Shown: positions 35,081 to 44,394, counted from the stretch's first letter. The stretch is DNA of 64,000 nt from Rhodobacter ferrooxidans (GCF_000176015.1 NZ_ACYY01000007.1:1-64000), one strand, 5' to 3'. A program made the numbers and translations. Notes: generated by a model from the letters alone, not told the origin.

Positions 35081-35974
35081 TCAGACCCGCGCCACATCCT
35101 GATGGATGATCACATCGGCCATCGGATAATCGCGGATGATTGCCGCCTTCAACCCGGCCGCAATGGCATGCGCCTCGCGCAGCGACTGCTCACCATCCAG
35201 TTCCACATGCAGGTGCACGAAAATCTGGCTGCCCGCGGTGCGGGTCTTCAGGTCGTGAAAGCCGCGCACCCCCGGCCAGTCGCGCGCCAGCGCCGCGATG
35301 CCCGCGATCACCGCAGGGTCAGCGCGCCGATCCATCAGCGCGTCCCAGGCGCCCTTGCCGATCCGCACCGCCCCCAGCACCATCATCCCCGCCGCCGCCA
35401 GCGCCACCACCGAATCAATCTGCGCCATCCCAAAACGGCTGGAGGCCCAGAGCGAGGCAATCGCGCCGATGTTGGGCAGAAGGTCGCCCAGATAATGCAG
35501 CCGGTCGGCCTGCACCACCCGGCTGCCGGTGCGCCGCGCCACCCGGCCCTGCCACAGCACCAGCCCCAGCGTCAGCGCGATGGAAACCCCCATCACCACC
35601 ATGCCGGTGGTTTCTTGCGTCAGCCGCCCGGCCTGCGGATCGGCCAGCCGCTGCACCGAAGCCCAACAGATCACCGCCGCCGAAATCAGGATGAACAAGG
35701 CTTGCCCAAGCGCCGACAGATCCTCGACCGAGGTGTGGCCGAAATGGTGATCCTCATCCGCAGGACGTGCTGCATAGATCAGTGCTGCCATCGCCCCCAG
35801 CGACACCATCAGATCCATGGCGCTATCGGCCAAGGATGCCGCCACCGACAAGGCGCCGGTCTCGCCCAAAGCCCAAAGCTTCAGCGCCACCAGCACGCCC
35901 GCCACCGCGACCGAGGCCAGCCCCGCCGACAGGTTCAGCCGGATACCATCTGGTTGTGCCATCTGCCGCCCCAT
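35081..35974 (-). CDS. Cation diffusion facilitator (FieF-like metal exporter)
   Basis: Inner-membrane metal/proton antiporter of the CDF family, 297 residues, with about six membrane segments and a C-terminal cytoplasmic metal domain (about residue 210 onward). The transport-site residues are seen as Asp-x3-Asp in LADSAMDLMVSL and His-x3-Asp in RLHYLGDLLPN. This is the FieF-type tetrad linked to Zn/Fe transport. HHFGHTSVEDL is the conserved cytosolic loop. A second ATG at 35962 is an equally possible start. No regulator is adjacent. Confidence 0.9.
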   Translation of the reverse strand: MGRQMAQPDGIRLNLSAGLASVAVAGVLVALKLWALGETGALSVAASLADSAMDLMVSLGAMAALIYAARPADEDHHFGHTSVEDLSALGQALFILISAAVICWASVQRLADPQAGRLTQETTGMVVMGVSIALTLGLVLWQGRVARRTGSRVVQADRLHYLGDLLPNIGAIASLWASSRFGMAQIDSVVALAAAGMMVLGAVRIGKGAWDALMDRRADPAVIAGIAALARDWPGVRGFHDLKTRTAGSQIFVHLHVELDGEQSLREAHAIAAGLKAAIIRDYPMADVIIHQDVARV

Positions 35975-36044
35975 GCGCGCCGCCCCGGATCGGGAAGCCG
36001 ACAGCTACCCCGAACCGGCACCATAGCGCAAGCGGCGGCCAAGG

Positions 36045-36692
36045 CTACTCGATGACCTCGCCCGGATCGACGCCCCACAGCGCCGCCTTCGGCACCCAGC
36101 CCTTTTCACCGTCCACGGCAATGCGGCACCAGTCGGGCAGACATTCCAGCAGCTTGGCAATTACCCCAAGTTCGGCCTGCGCAATCACCTCGCCGTCAGG
36201 GGCAGGCCAGGCGTGAATACCCGCCATGTCCTGCGCCACCAGCACCGAGCGCACCCCCGACAGCAGCGAGTAATGCACCCAGCCGCCAGCCCCCTCGGCA
36301 TCCTCGACCCGGCGCCAGTGCTCGTATTCGGCGGTGATGCGCAGCGGCATACCGACGCGGGTGAACACCCAGTCGATGCGATGCGTCAGCCCCGGCCCAC
36401 GCCGCGCATTGCCCTCGCCATTCTTCAGCGTCACATAGCGTGGCAGCGGCAGATTGGTTACCGACCCGCGGTTGGGGTCGTGCTGCGGGGTCGCCACCAC
36501 TGGCACCATGGCGGTCTCGGCGGCGGCCCGGGGCTGCACAACTGGCGCAATCACAGGCGCCGCCCCGGCAACGCCGGTCAGATCGGGCAGCGAGGTCTCG
36601 CCCGCCTCCTCGGCAGCGCCGATCTGTGCCATCGCCAAAGCGCCTGCGAAAAGCAGCGCCGCAACCCTGTTGCCAGCCGTCTTGCCGATCAT
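36045..36692 (-). CDS. Exported SH3-domain protein
   Basis: Secreted protein of 215 residues with a Sec signal peptide (residues 1-27, MIGKTAGNRVAALLFAGALAM..), a Pro/Ala-rich linker and two bacterial SH3-like units. The first is PRYVTLKNGEGNARRGPGLTHRIDWVFTRVG with the EYEHWRRVEDAEGAGGWVHYSLL half. The second is DGEVIAQAELGVIAKLLECLPDWCRI to GWVPKAALWG. Such proteins often bind peptidoglycan. The start at 36692 is chosen because GGGCAGG precedes it and the upstream reading frame overlaps the divergent gene. It is divergent from a 2-hydroxyacid dehydrogenase gene. Confidence 0.8.
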   Translation of the reverse strand: MIGKTAGNRVAALLFAGALAMAQIGAAEEAGETSLPDLTGVAGAAPVIAPVVQPRAAAETAMVPVVATPQHDPNRGSVTNLPLPRYVTLKNGEGNARRGPGLTHRIDWVFTRVGMPLRITAEYEHWRRVEDAEGAGGWVHYSLLSGVRSVLVAQDMAGIHAWPAPDGEVIAQAELGVIAKLLECLPDWCRIAVDGEKGWVPKAALWGVDPGEVIE

Positions 36693-36843
36693 CCTGCCTG
36701 CCCGCCCTTCAATCCGCAGCCCGCAAACGCGCCCGGATTTCGCCACTCGTGCCCAACCATTGTCGTCCGGGGCTTGTATGCCGCCCCACTTGGCGTCACC
36801 TTGCCACCACAAGGCCCGATTTGGAAGTGCAGTGAGGATCGTC

Positions 36844-37830
36844 ATGCCCGCAGAACGCCTGAGTGTTGTCATTACGCGACGCTTGCCCGAGGTGGTGGAA
36901 ACCCGGATGAAAGAGCTGTTCGACGTGGAACTGCGCGATCCCGATACGAAAATGACCCGCGACGAGCTGGCGGCGGCGATGCGGCGGGCCGATGTGCTGG
37001 TGCCCTGCATCACCGATCACATCGACGCAGGGCTGCTGGGGCAGGCGGGCGACAAGCTGAAGCTGATCGCCAACTACGGCGCGGGGGTCGATCATATCGA
37101 CGTCTCCACCGCCCGGCAGCGCGGGATTCTGGTGTCGAACACCCCCGGCGTGATGACCGAGGATACCGCCGACATGACGCTGGCGCTGATCCTGGCGGTG
37201 ACGCGGCGCATCCCCGAAGGTCTGGCCGAGATGCAGGCCGGGGCCTGGCAGGGCTGGGCGCCGATGGCGCATCTGGGCGGCCGGGTCGGCGGGCGGCGGC
37301 TGGGCATCCTCGGCATGGGTCGGATCGGTCAGGCGGTGGCGCGGCGGGCCAAGGCCTTCGGGATGCAGATCCACTACCACAACCGCAAGCGCCTGCGCCC
37401 GGAACTGGAGGCGGAACTGGAGGCGACCTACTGGGAATCGCTGGATCAGATGGTCAGCCGCATCGACATCCTGTCAATCAACTGCCCGCACACGCCCTCG
37501 ACCTTCCACCTGATGAACGCGCGGCGGCTGAAGCTGATGAAACCCTCGGCGGTGATCGTCAACACCTCGCGCGGCGAGGTGATCGACGAAAACGCCCTGA
37601 CCCGCGGCTTGCGGGCGGGCGAACTGGCAGGCGCCGGGCTCGATGTGTTCGAACATGGCCACGAGATCAACCCCCGCCTGCGCGAACTGCCCAACGTGGT
37701 GCTGCTGCCGCACATGGGTTCGGCCACCATCGAGGGCCGCACCGAGATGGGCGAGAAAGTCATCATCAATATCAAGACCTTCGCCGACGGCCACCGCCCG
37801 CCGGATCAGGTGCTGCCGGGGATGATGTAA
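36844..37830 (+). CDS. D-2-hydroxyacid dehydrogenase (glyoxylate reductase type)
   Basis: NAD(P)-dependent D-isomer 2-hydroxyacid dehydrogenase, 328 residues. The substrate loop ANYGAGVDHIDV (about residues 77-88) holds a family motif; the nucleotide site is LGILGMGRIGQAVARRAKAFGM; the catalytic Arg lies in NTSRGEVID and the catalytic His in LLPHMGSAT. It reduces glyoxylate or hydroxypyruvate, or oxidises glycolate or glycerate, in the cytoplasm. It is flanked by an SH3 gene and converges on the DadA-like gene. Confidence 0.9.
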   Translation: MPAERLSVVITRRLPEVVETRMKELFDVELRDPDTKMTRDELAAAMRRADVLVPCITDHIDAGLLGQAGDKLKLIANYGAGVDHIDVSTARQRGILVSNTPGVMTEDTADMTLALILAVTRRIPEGLAEMQAGAWQGWAPMAHLGGRVGGRRLGILGMGRIGQAVARRAKAFGMQIHYHNRKRLRPELEAELEATYWESLDQMVSRIDILSINCPHTPSTFHLMNARRLKLMKPSAVIVNTSRGEVIDENALTRGLRAGELAGAGLDVFEHGHEINPRLRELPNVVLLPHMGSATIEGRTEMGEKVIINIKTFADGHRPPDQVLPGMM

Positions 37831-37880
37831 GCCCCCTTCGCAGGGCTGGGCAGCGGATTTGAAACCCTTTGCCTGCCTCC

Positions 37881-37945
37881 ATTCTCCTTTGTGCAAATAT
37901 CCCGGGGTGAGGCGCGCCCGGAAAACCTTCCAGTGGAAGGTTTTC
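37881..37945. repeat. Dispersed 3'-end element with perfect palindrome
   Basis: ATTCTCCTTTGTGCAAATAT begins at 37881 and is the reverse complement, with small changes, of the copy at 21405-21435. It is followed by GAAAACCTTCC (37921-37931), AGT, and GGAAGGTTTTC (37935-37945), an 11-bp perfect palindrome. It sits in the convergent gap between the dehydrogenase and DadA-like genes, so it probably ends transcription from both sides. Confidence 0.65.
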
Positions 37946-38005
37946 AGCGACGAACGCCTGGCCCGTGGCCGGGCTGGGGGGGCTGGCCCCCACCTGTCGC
38001 TGAAG

Positions 38006-39247
38006 TCAGAACCGCCCCGGCAGATAGGGCGCCATATCCACTTCGGTCGGACGCCCGGCGATCACGTCGCAGACCAGCCGCGCGGTGATCGGCGCCAGCG
38101 TCAGGCCGATGTGGCCGTGGCCATAGGCATGGATCACCTCGGCCCCGGCGCGCGACGGGCCGATCACCGGCAGGCTGTCGGGCATCGATGGACGGAACCC
38201 CATCCATTCGCGGTCCGGCGCGCCCAGGTCGGGAAAAATCGTCCGCGCGCCTTCCACCAGCCGGGCAATGCGATGCGGCGAGGGCGGGGCGGTCAGCCCG
38301 CCGAGTTCCACCGTGCCCGCCACCCGCAGCCGCCCGTCCATCGGGCACAGGTAAAATCCGCGCGCGGTCGGGCAGACCGGGCGGGAAAGCTTCGGCTGCG
38401 GCATCTCCCATTCCACGTGATAGCCGCGCTCGGTGTCCAGCGGCACCGCGTCGCCTGCCATGGCGGCCATGCGGCGGGAATGGGCACCAGCGGCGATCAC
38501 TACCGTCCGGGCATGCAGTTGCAATCCCGGCCCGGTCAGCGCCACGCCATCGACCAGTCGCTGCAACTGTTCGACCCTTGCCGCGAGCAGTTCCACCCCC
38601 GCCGTGGTCACCGCCCCGGCCAGCAATTGCATCATCCGCCCCGGATCGGTCAGAAACCGCGCCTGCGGGAAAAACGCCCCTCCCGCCGCCGCGGGCAGGC
38701 CCGGCTCCAGCGCCGCCACCTGCGCCGGGTCCAAAGTCTCCACCGCAATGCCCAAACGGCGCCGCTGGTCCAGATCGGCGGCAGCACCGCGCAGGGCGAC
38801 TTCGGTCTGATAAAGATACAGACAACCGCGCTGTTGCATCAGCGCCGCCCCGCCGATCTCGGCGGCGAGGTCGCGCCAGGAGGGCGAGGCCGTGGCCAGC
38901 AACGCCGCAATCGCCTGCGCATTGCGCGCGGCATGGCCGGGCAGGCACTGGCGGGCAAAGCGCATCAGCCAGGGCGCGAGGCTTGGCAAAGCCGTATGGC
39001 GGATCGACAGCGGCGAGTTGCGGTCGAACATCAAGGACGGCAGATTGCGCAGCACCCCCGGCGTGCCCACCGGCATCACCGCATAGTCGGCAACCGTTCC
39101 GGCATTGCCGTAAGACGCCCCCATCCCCGGCGGCGCGGGGTCGATCAACACCACCTCGCGGCCCGCTTGTGCCAGCCGCAAAGCGATGGTCATGCCGACG
39201 ACGCCGGCACCGATCACGGCAATATCGGTGGTGCGGTGCTGGGTCAT
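38006..39247 (-). CDS. FAD-dependent D-amino-acid/amine dehydrogenase (DadA-like)
   Basis: Flavoprotein of the DAO family, 413 residues. The N-terminal FAD motif is DIAVIGAGVVGMTIALRLAQAG (about residues 8-29), followed by the conserved YGNAGTV loop, and the C-terminal substrate/FAD region includes GFRPSMPDSLPVIGPS and YGHGHIGLTLAPITARLV. The family oxidises D-amino acids, glycine or secondary amines. It is last in an operon-like run with transporter, GS-like ligase, aldehyde and alcohol dehydrogenases, but a strong hairpin separates it from the upstream gene. In that context it may oxidise the amino acid released at the end of the pathway. Confidence 0.87.
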   Translation of the reverse strand: MTQHRTTDIAVIGAGVVGMTIALRLAQAGREVVLIDPAPPGMGASYGNAGTVADYAVMPVGTPGVLRNLPSLMFDRNSPLSIRHTALPSLAPWLMRFARQCLPGHAARNAQAIAALLATASPSWRDLAAEIGGAALMQQRGCLYLYQTEVALRGAAADLDQRRRLGIAVETLDPAQVAALEPGLPAAAGGAFFPQARFLTDPGRMMQLLAGAVTTAGVELLAARVEQLQRLVDGVALTGPGLQLHARTVVIAAGAHSRRMAAMAGDAVPLDTERGYHVEWEMPQPKLSRPVCPTARGFYLCPMDGRLRVAGTVELGGLTAPPSPHRIARLVEGARTIFPDLGAPDREWMGFRPSMPDSLPVIGPSRAGAEVIHAYGHGHIGLTLAPITARLVCDVIAGRPTEVDMAPYLPGRF

Positions 39248-39260
39248 CGGCGCCTTTCGC

Positions 39261-39288
39261 TTGGCCGGGCTTTCATCAGCCCGGCCAA
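39261..39288 (-). terminator. Hairpin between the alcohol dehydrogenase and DadA-like genes
   Basis: TTGGCCGGGCT (39261-39271) and AGCCCGGCCAA (39278-39288) form a perfect 11-bp stem with a six-base loop, five bases after the alcohol dehydrogenase stop. No U-run follows on the minus strand, so it could attenuate rather than end transcription into the DadA-like gene. Confidence 0.6.
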
Positions 39289-39292
39289 AGCC

Positions 39293-40453
39293 TTACATGC
39301 AGGCCTCGAACAAGGCCCGGGTGTTCTTCTTGGTCATCACCACCGGGTTGCCACCGCAGGACGGGTCTTCCAGCGCCATGTCGGTCAGCATGTCGAGATC
39401 GGCAAACTGCACGCCCATCGCCGACAGGTTGGCCGGGATGCCCAGCGCCGCGCGCAATTGCATCACCGCCTCGTGGAAGCCGGCATAACCGCCCTTCATG
39501 CCAAGGTAGGCCGCCAGCCGGTCGATCCGCTCCTCAATCTCCGCCCGGTTGTAGTCCAGCACCATCGGCATCACCACGGCGTTGGTGGTGCCGTGATGGG
39601 TGCCGTAAACCGCACCGATCGGGTGCGACAGGCTGTGAATCGCCCCCAGACCCTTCTGGAACGCCACCGCGCCCATGGCGGCTGCCGACATCATATGCGC
39701 CCGCGCATCCAGATCATTCGGGTTGGCATAAACCTTCGGCAGGTTCTCGAACACCAGCCGCATGCCCTCCAGCGCGATGCCCTGGCTCATCGGGTGGTAG
39801 AACGGGCTGCAATAGGCCTCCAGACAATGCGCCAGCGCGTCCATGCCGGTGCCTGCGGTGATGAATTTCGGCATCCCCACCGTCAAAGCCGGGTCGCAGA
39901 TCGTCACCACCGGCAGCAGTTTGGGGTGGAAGATGATCTTCTTCTTGTGGGTGACCGAATTGGTCAGCACCCCGGCGCGACCCACTTCCGAGCCGGTCCC
40001 GGCGGTGGTCGGCACCGCGATGATCGGCGCGATCTTGCTGGCATCGGCGCGGGTATACCAGTCGTCGATATCCTCCAGCTCCCACACCGTCAGGGCTTTC
40101 GGCTGATGCGCCATCAGCGCGATCATCTTGCCCAGGTCCAGCGCCGAGCCGCCGCCAAAGCAGATTACCCCGTCATGCTTGCCCGCCAGATAGACCGCGA
40201 TGCCCGCGGCCATGTTGGTCTCGTTCGGGTTCGGGTCAACGTCGGAAAACACCGCGCGACCCAGACCGCCTGCGTCCAGCACCGCCAGCGCGTTTGCGGT
40301 GATCGGCAGACTTGCCAGCGCCTTGTCGGTCACCAGCAAGGGCTTCTTGATCCCCGCAGCCTTGCAATGCTCGGCCAGTTCGGCCACCCGGCCGACGCCA
40401 AACTTGATCGCCGTGGGGTAGGACCAGTTCCGGTTGGGAACACTATGGGTCAT
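39293..40453 (-). CDS. Iron-containing alcohol dehydrogenase
   Basis: Group III, iron-dependent alcohol dehydrogenase of 386 residues. The N-terminal NAD domain shows CFGGGSALDLGKMIAL (about residues 95-110). The metal-binding residues are in the GMDALAHCLEAYCS and GAIHSLSHPIGAVYGTHHG stretches. It overlaps the aldehyde dehydrogenase stop by four bases. An alcohol-to-aldehyde step coupled to the adjacent ALDH is implied, probably on a gamma-glutamyl or amino alcohol given the neighbouring GS-like ligase. Confidence 0.9.
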   Translation of the reverse strand: MTHSVPNRNWSYPTAIKFGVGRVAELAEHCKAAGIKKPLLVTDKALASLPITANALAVLDAGGLGRAVFSDVDPNPNETNMAAGIAVYLAGKHDGVICFGGGSALDLGKMIALMAHQPKALTVWELEDIDDWYTRADASKIAPIIAVPTTAGTGSEVGRAGVLTNSVTHKKKIIFHPKLLPVVTICDPALTVGMPKFITAGTGMDALAHCLEAYCSPFYHPMSQGIALEGMRLVFENLPKVYANPNDLDARAHMMSAAAMGAVAFQKGLGAIHSLSHPIGAVYGTHHGTTNAVVMPMVLDYNRAEIEERIDRLAAYLGMKGGYAGFHEAVMQLRAALGIPANLSAMGVQFADLDMLTDMALEDPSCGGNPVVMTKKNTRALFEACM

Positions 40454-41838
40454 TTCGTCACCTTCTTGAGATGGTAGGATTTCGGCCGCGTCACCGAATA
40501 GAAGCCCAGGATCGACAGGCTGCCACCGCGGCCGGTGTCCTTGCAGCCGGTCCAGCAGAGCGCCGGGTCGAGGTAATCGCAGCGGTTCATGAACACGGTG
40601 CCGGTTTCGACCTGCGCGCCGATGGTGGCGGCGGCTTCGGCGTCACTTGTCCAAATCGAACATGTCAGCCCGTAGGGGCTGTCATTCATCAGGGAAATCG
40701 CCTCGGCGTCGTCCTTGACTTTCATTATTCCAACAACCGGGCCAAAACTTTCCTCCATCATCACCCGCATGGAGTGATTGACGTTCACCAGAATCTGCGG
40801 GGCCAGATAGGCGCCACCGTCATCGGCGGGGAACAGAGCGGGGTCGATCAACGGCGTCGCTCCGGCGGCAATCGCCTCGGCGGTTTGCGCCCGCACCACG
40901 GCGGCGAACCGCTTGTTGGCCATCGGGCCAAGCGTGCTGGAGGCCTCAAACGGGTTGCCCAGTTTCAGCGCCTTCACCCAGGCCACCGATTTTTCCACGA
41001 AGGCGTCATACAGGCTTTCGTGCACATAAATCCGCTCGATGCCGCAGCAGCACTGACCGGCGTTGAACATCGCGCCATCCATCAGGCTGTCCACCGCCGC
41101 GTCCAGATCGGCATCGGCGCGGACATAGCCGGGGTCCTTGCCGCCCAGTTCCAGCCCCAGCCCGGTAAACGTGCCCGCCGCCGCCTTCTCCATCGCCGCC
41201 CCGCCGCCGACCGAGCCGGTGAAGTTGACAAAGTTGAAGGCGCGGCTGCCGATCAGGTGTTCGGTGGTGGCATGGTCCAGCACGACGTTCTGGAACACAT
41301 CGGCAGGCACGCCCGCGGCATGGAACGCCTCGGCCAGCCGCTCGCCCACCAGCAGGGTCTGGCTCGCGTGTTTCAGCATCACGCTGTTGCCGGCGATCAG
41401 CGCCGGGGCCAGGGTGTTGATGGTGGTCAGATACGGGTAGTTCCACGGTGCGACGATGAACACCACGCCCACCGGCTCGCGCATGATGCGGCGTTCAAAG
41501 CGGTCCGAGCTTTCCGCAACGATCGGCGCCAGGGCGGATTCCGCGATGTCGGACATGTAATTGGTGCGGTCGTTGACCCCGCCAAACTCGCCGCCAAACC
41601 GGGTCGGGCGGCCCATCTGCCAGGCGAGTTCTTCAACCACCCGGTCCTTCATCTCGTTCAGCTTGGCCACCCCGGCCTTGACCAGCGCAATGCGTTCCGC
41701 CAGGGGCCGCGCCGCCCAGGGTTTCTGCGCCGCCCGGGCGCGCGCCACCGCCGCCACCGCGGCCTCGCGCGTTAAAGGCGTGCGTTCGGCATAGACCGAG
41801 CCGTCCACCGGCGAGATCAACTGGATAGGTTTCGTCAT
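40450..41838 (-). CDS. NAD(P)-dependent aldehyde dehydrogenase
   Basis: Aldehyde dehydrogenase of 462 residues. Cofactor and oxyanion residues are in VVFIVAPWNYPYLTTINTL (about residues 128-146) and in the Glu region GLGLELGGKDPGYV. The catalytic Cys is in NAGQCCCGIERIYV (about residues 270-283), with the C-terminal EESFGPVVGIMKV. It starts 20 bases after the GS-like gene stop and overlaps the alcohol dehydrogenase start. Oxidation of the aldehyde formed by that dehydrogenase is expected. Confidence 0.9.
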   Translation of the reverse strand: MTKPIQLISPVDGSVYAERTPLTREAAVAAVARARAAQKPWAARPLAERIALVKAGVAKLNEMKDRVVEELAWQMGRPTRFGGEFGGVNDRTNYMSDIAESALAPIVAESSDRFERRIMREPVGVVFIVAPWNYPYLTTINTLAPALIAGNSVMLKHASQTLLVGERLAEAFHAAGVPADVFQNVVLDHATTEHLIGSRAFNFVNFTGSVGGGAAMEKAAAGTFTGLGLELGGKDPGYVRADADLDAAVDSLMDGAMFNAGQCCCGIERIYVHESLYDAFVEKSVAWVKALKLGNPFEASSTLGPMANKRFAAVVRAQTAEAIAAGATPLIDPALFPADDGGAYLAPQILVNVNHSMRVMMEESFGPVVGIMKVKDDAEAISLMNDSPYGLTCSIWTSDAEAAATIGAQVETGTVFMNRCDYLDPALCWTGCKDTGRGGSLSILGFYSVTRPKSYHLKKVTK

Positions 41839-41858
41839 CGTTCCCTCACTTGGGCCAC

Positions 41859-43223
41859 TCAGGCCCGGTCAAATCCCCGCGCCACTTCCCAATCGGTGAC
41901 GACGCGGTTCTGTTCCGCAATTTCCCATTCGGCGGCGTGGCAATAGTGGTCCACCACCTCGCTGCCAAAGGCCGCGCGCAGCATGCGCGACTCGCGCAGC
42001 GCCGCCGCCGCCTCGCCCAGCGTTTTCGGTATCTCGCGCACCGCCCCCGCCTGATAGATGTCGCCGCGGGCCTCCGGTTCGAGTTCCATCTTCTGCTCGA
42101 TGCCGTCCAGCCCCGCCGCCAGCAGCGCCGCACAGGCGAGGTAGGGGTTCAGGTCGGCGCCGCCGATCCGACATTCCACCCGCACTGCCTTGGTGCCCGC
42201 GCCACAAACCCGGAAGCCTGCGGTGCGGTTGTCAAGACTCCACACCGCCTTGGTGGGGGCGAACATGCCGACCACGAAGCGTTTGTAGCTGTTCACAAAC
42301 GGCGCCAGAAAGTAGGTGATTTCCGCAGCATGCGCCAGTTGCCCGGCCATGTAGTGCTTCATCACAGCCGACATGCCGTGGCTGTCGGCGGCATCCTGAA
42401 ACGCCGGTCTGCCATCCTGCCACAGGGATTGATGCACATGGCTGGAAGACCCGGCGCGGCGGTGGTCATACTTGGCCATGAAGGTGACCGAGGCGCCAGC
42501 GGCTTGCGCAATCTCTTTTACCCCGGTCTTGATGATCACATGCATGTCGGCGGTGTCCAGCGCGTCGGAGTATCTCGCGTTCACCTCCTCTTGCCCGGCG
42601 TCGGCTTCGCCCTTGGAACATTCGATCGGGATACCGGCGCCATAAAGCCCGTTGCGCACCGCCCGCATCACCCGCTCGTCGGCCGATGTGCCAAAAATCG
42701 AATAATCGACGTTGTGGCGGGCCATCGGGGTCAGGGTCTTGTAGCCACTGTCGAAAAGCGCGCTAAAGCTTTCCTCGAACAGGAAAAATTCCAGCTCGGT
42801 GGCCATCATCGCATCGAACCCCATCGCCTTGGCGCGGGCGACCTGAGCTTTCAAAATCGAACGTGGGGCATGCGGCACCGGCTGGTGGGTGTGATGGTCC
42901 AGCACGTCGCACATCACCATGGCGGTGCCCGGCATCCAGGGGATGCGGCGCAGGGTGGCAAGGTCGGGCTTCATCACATAATCGCCGTAACCCGCGGCCC
43001 AGGACGACGCCTTGTAGCCGGGAACGGTGACCATCTCCATGTCGGTGGCCAAGAGGTAGTTGCAGCAATGCGTCTCGTCATGGCCGCCGTTGACGAAGAA
43101 ATTCGCCTCGAACCGCTTGCCCATCAGGCGGCCCTGCATATCGACGATACAGACGGCGACGGTGTCGATCTCGCCACGCGCCACGGCGTCGATCAGCGCG
43201 TCGAAGGTCAGGTTTGCAGGCAT
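41859..43223 (-). CDS. Glutamine-synthetase-like gamma-glutamyl ligase of the TRAP cluster
   Basis: GS-fold ligase of 454 residues, probably joining glutamate to an amine substrate with ATP. Metal and ATP stretches are MMATELEFFLFEESF, the GSSSHVHQSLWQDG loop (His for the second metal) and LDNRTAGFRVCGAG followed by RVECRIGGADLNPYLACAALLAAG. It is shorter than housekeeping GlnA and belongs with the GlnT/IpuC/PuuA-like groups that act on amines other than ammonia. It sits between a TRAP receptor and ALDH/ADH genes, suggesting that gamma-glutamylation protects an amine before oxidation. Confidence 0.85.
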   Translation of the reverse strand: MPANLTFDALIDAVARGEIDTVAVCIVDMQGRLMGKRFEANFFVNGGHDETHCCNYLLATDMEMVTVPGYKASSWAAGYGDYVMKPDLATLRRIPWMPGTAMVMCDVLDHHTHQPVPHAPRSILKAQVARAKAMGFDAMMATELEFFLFEESFSALFDSGYKTLTPMARHNVDYSIFGTSADERVMRAVRNGLYGAGIPIECSKGEADAGQEEVNARYSDALDTADMHVIIKTGVKEIAQAAGASVTFMAKYDHRRAGSSSHVHQSLWQDGRPAFQDAADSHGMSAVMKHYMAGQLAHAAEITYFLAPFVNSYKRFVVGMFAPTKAVWSLDNRTAGFRVCGAGTKAVRVECRIGGADLNPYLACAALLAAGLDGIEQKMELEPEARGDIYQAGAVREIPKTLGEAAAALRESRMLRAAFGSEVVDHYCHAAEWEIAEQNRVVTDWEVARGFDRA

Positions 43224-43272
43224 GTCGCGCCTCGTTCCTTAGCGGGTCTATGCCCCGGCAAGGGGCGGAGAA

Positions 43273-43298
43273 GCGGGGCCAGCAAATGCCGACCCCGC
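43273..43298 (-). terminator. Hairpin between the TRAP receptor and GS-like genes
   Basis: GCGGGG at 43273-43278 and CCCCGC at 43293-43298 pair over six bases, nine bases after the dctP stop on the minus strand. It is modest in stability and suits a partial terminator or mRNA stabiliser after the highly needed receptor gene. Confidence 0.45.
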
Positions 43299-43306
43299 CA
43301 ATTGCA

Positions 43307-44347
43307 TCAGCCAAAGCGATAGGGCACGCCGGCCTTGGTCATGGTTTCATTGTATTGCTTGATGACCGCCACCACCTTGGCCTTGACCTCGGATTCCGCG
43401 GCGATCTCGTCCCAGAACTTCACCGCCTCGGCCTCGACATTGGCCCATTCGGCATCGGGGATGGTGGTCAGCTTCAGCTTGGTCTCGTTGACCCGCAGCC
43501 TGGCCTCGCCCGCCCAATACCAGTGCTGGCGGTAGTAGTGCGATTGTTCGAAGCAGACCTTCAGCAGTTCCTGCAGATGCGGTGGCACCTCGTTCCAGCG
43601 GTCCATGTTGGCGAAGAAATGGCCGATCCAGGCGCCCGAGATGTTGTTGGTCAGGAAATACTCGGTCACGTTGGCCCAGCCCACCGTGTAATCCTCGGTG
43701 ATGCCCGACCAGGCGATGCCGTCCAGCTCGCCGGTTTGCAGTGCCACTTCGACATCTTCCCACGGCAGCGTCACCGGCACCACGCCGAAGCGGGTCAGGA
43801 ACCGGCCCGCGGTCGGGAAGGTGAACACCCGCTTGCCCTGCAGGTCGGCCAGGGAGTTGATCGGGGTCTTGGTGGCAAAGTTGCACGGATCCCACGACCC
43901 GGCGCTGATGTGCTGCACGCCGACCTTGGCGTATTCTTCCTTCCAGATCGCATCCAGACCGTAGCTGTTGAACAGCGCGGGCACATCCAGCGAGTAGCGC
44001 AGCGCCAGCGGGAAATAGCCGCCGAACACTGTGACTTCGGTGGGCGAAGCCATGCTGTCGTCATCGGATTGCACGGCGTCGATGGTGCCCGACTGCATCG
44101 CCTGGAACAGCTCGCCCGTGGGCACAAGCTGGTCGGCGAAATACAATTCGATGTTCATCTGGCCTTCGGCGATCTTGTTGAAGCTGTCGATCGCCGGCTT
44201 GATCACATGCTCGCCCAAGGCGGCACCGGCATAGGTTTGCAGCCGCCACTTGATCGGGGCGGCCTGGGCGCGCACCACAGGTGCTGCCAGCGTGGCCGCA
44301 CCCGCAGCCAGCGCGCCGGTGGTCAGGAACTTGCGTCTTGTGGTCAT
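43307..44347 (-). CDS. TRAP transporter periplasmic receptor (DctP type)
   Basis: Extracytoplasmic solute receptor of the DctP/TAXI-free TRAP class, 346 residues. The twin-arginine signal TTRRKFLTTGALAAGAATLA is visible (residues 2-21), so export is probably by the Tat route. Conserved ligand-region stretches are WRLQTYAGAALGEHV near the start and TGELDGIAWSGITEDY in the middle, with an arginine region around ADQLVPTGELFQAM. It is followed by the GS-like gene. The ligand is not readable; amine or carboxylate substrates are known for the family. Confidence 0.9.
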   Translation of the reverse strand: MTTRRKFLTTGALAAGAATLAAPVVRAQAAPIKWRLQTYAGAALGEHVIKPAIDSFNKIAEGQMNIELYFADQLVPTGELFQAMQSGTIDAVQSDDDSMASPTEVTVFGGYFPLALRYSLDVPALFNSYGLDAIWKEEYAKVGVQHISAGSWDPCNFATKTPINSLADLQGKRVFTFPTAGRFLTRFGVVPVTLPWEDVEVALQTGELDGIAWSGITEDYTVGWANVTEYFLTNNISGAWIGHFFANMDRWNEVPPHLQELLKVCFEQSHYYRQHWYWAGEARLRVNETKLKLTTIPDAEWANVEAEAVKFWDEIAAESEVKAKVVAVIKQYNETMTKAGVPYRFG

Positions 44348-44374
44348 GGAAGCCTCCGTTGGTTGGGGTTGGCG

Positions 44375-44394
44375 GGGGCGGTTCTGCCCGCCCC
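44375..44394 (-). terminator. Small hairpin between dctM and dctP
   Basis: GGGGCGG (44375-44381) and CCGCCCC (44388-44394) form a seven-bp stem with a six-base loop, just beyond the permease stop on the minus strand and before the receptor start. It could separate permease from receptor translation or stability. Confidence 0.4.

Noticed and set aside
37859-40477. An 872-codon plus-strand frame
   Set aside because: It is antisense to the DadA-like and alcohol dehydrogenase genes and has shadow composition (His/Arg/Gln-rich).
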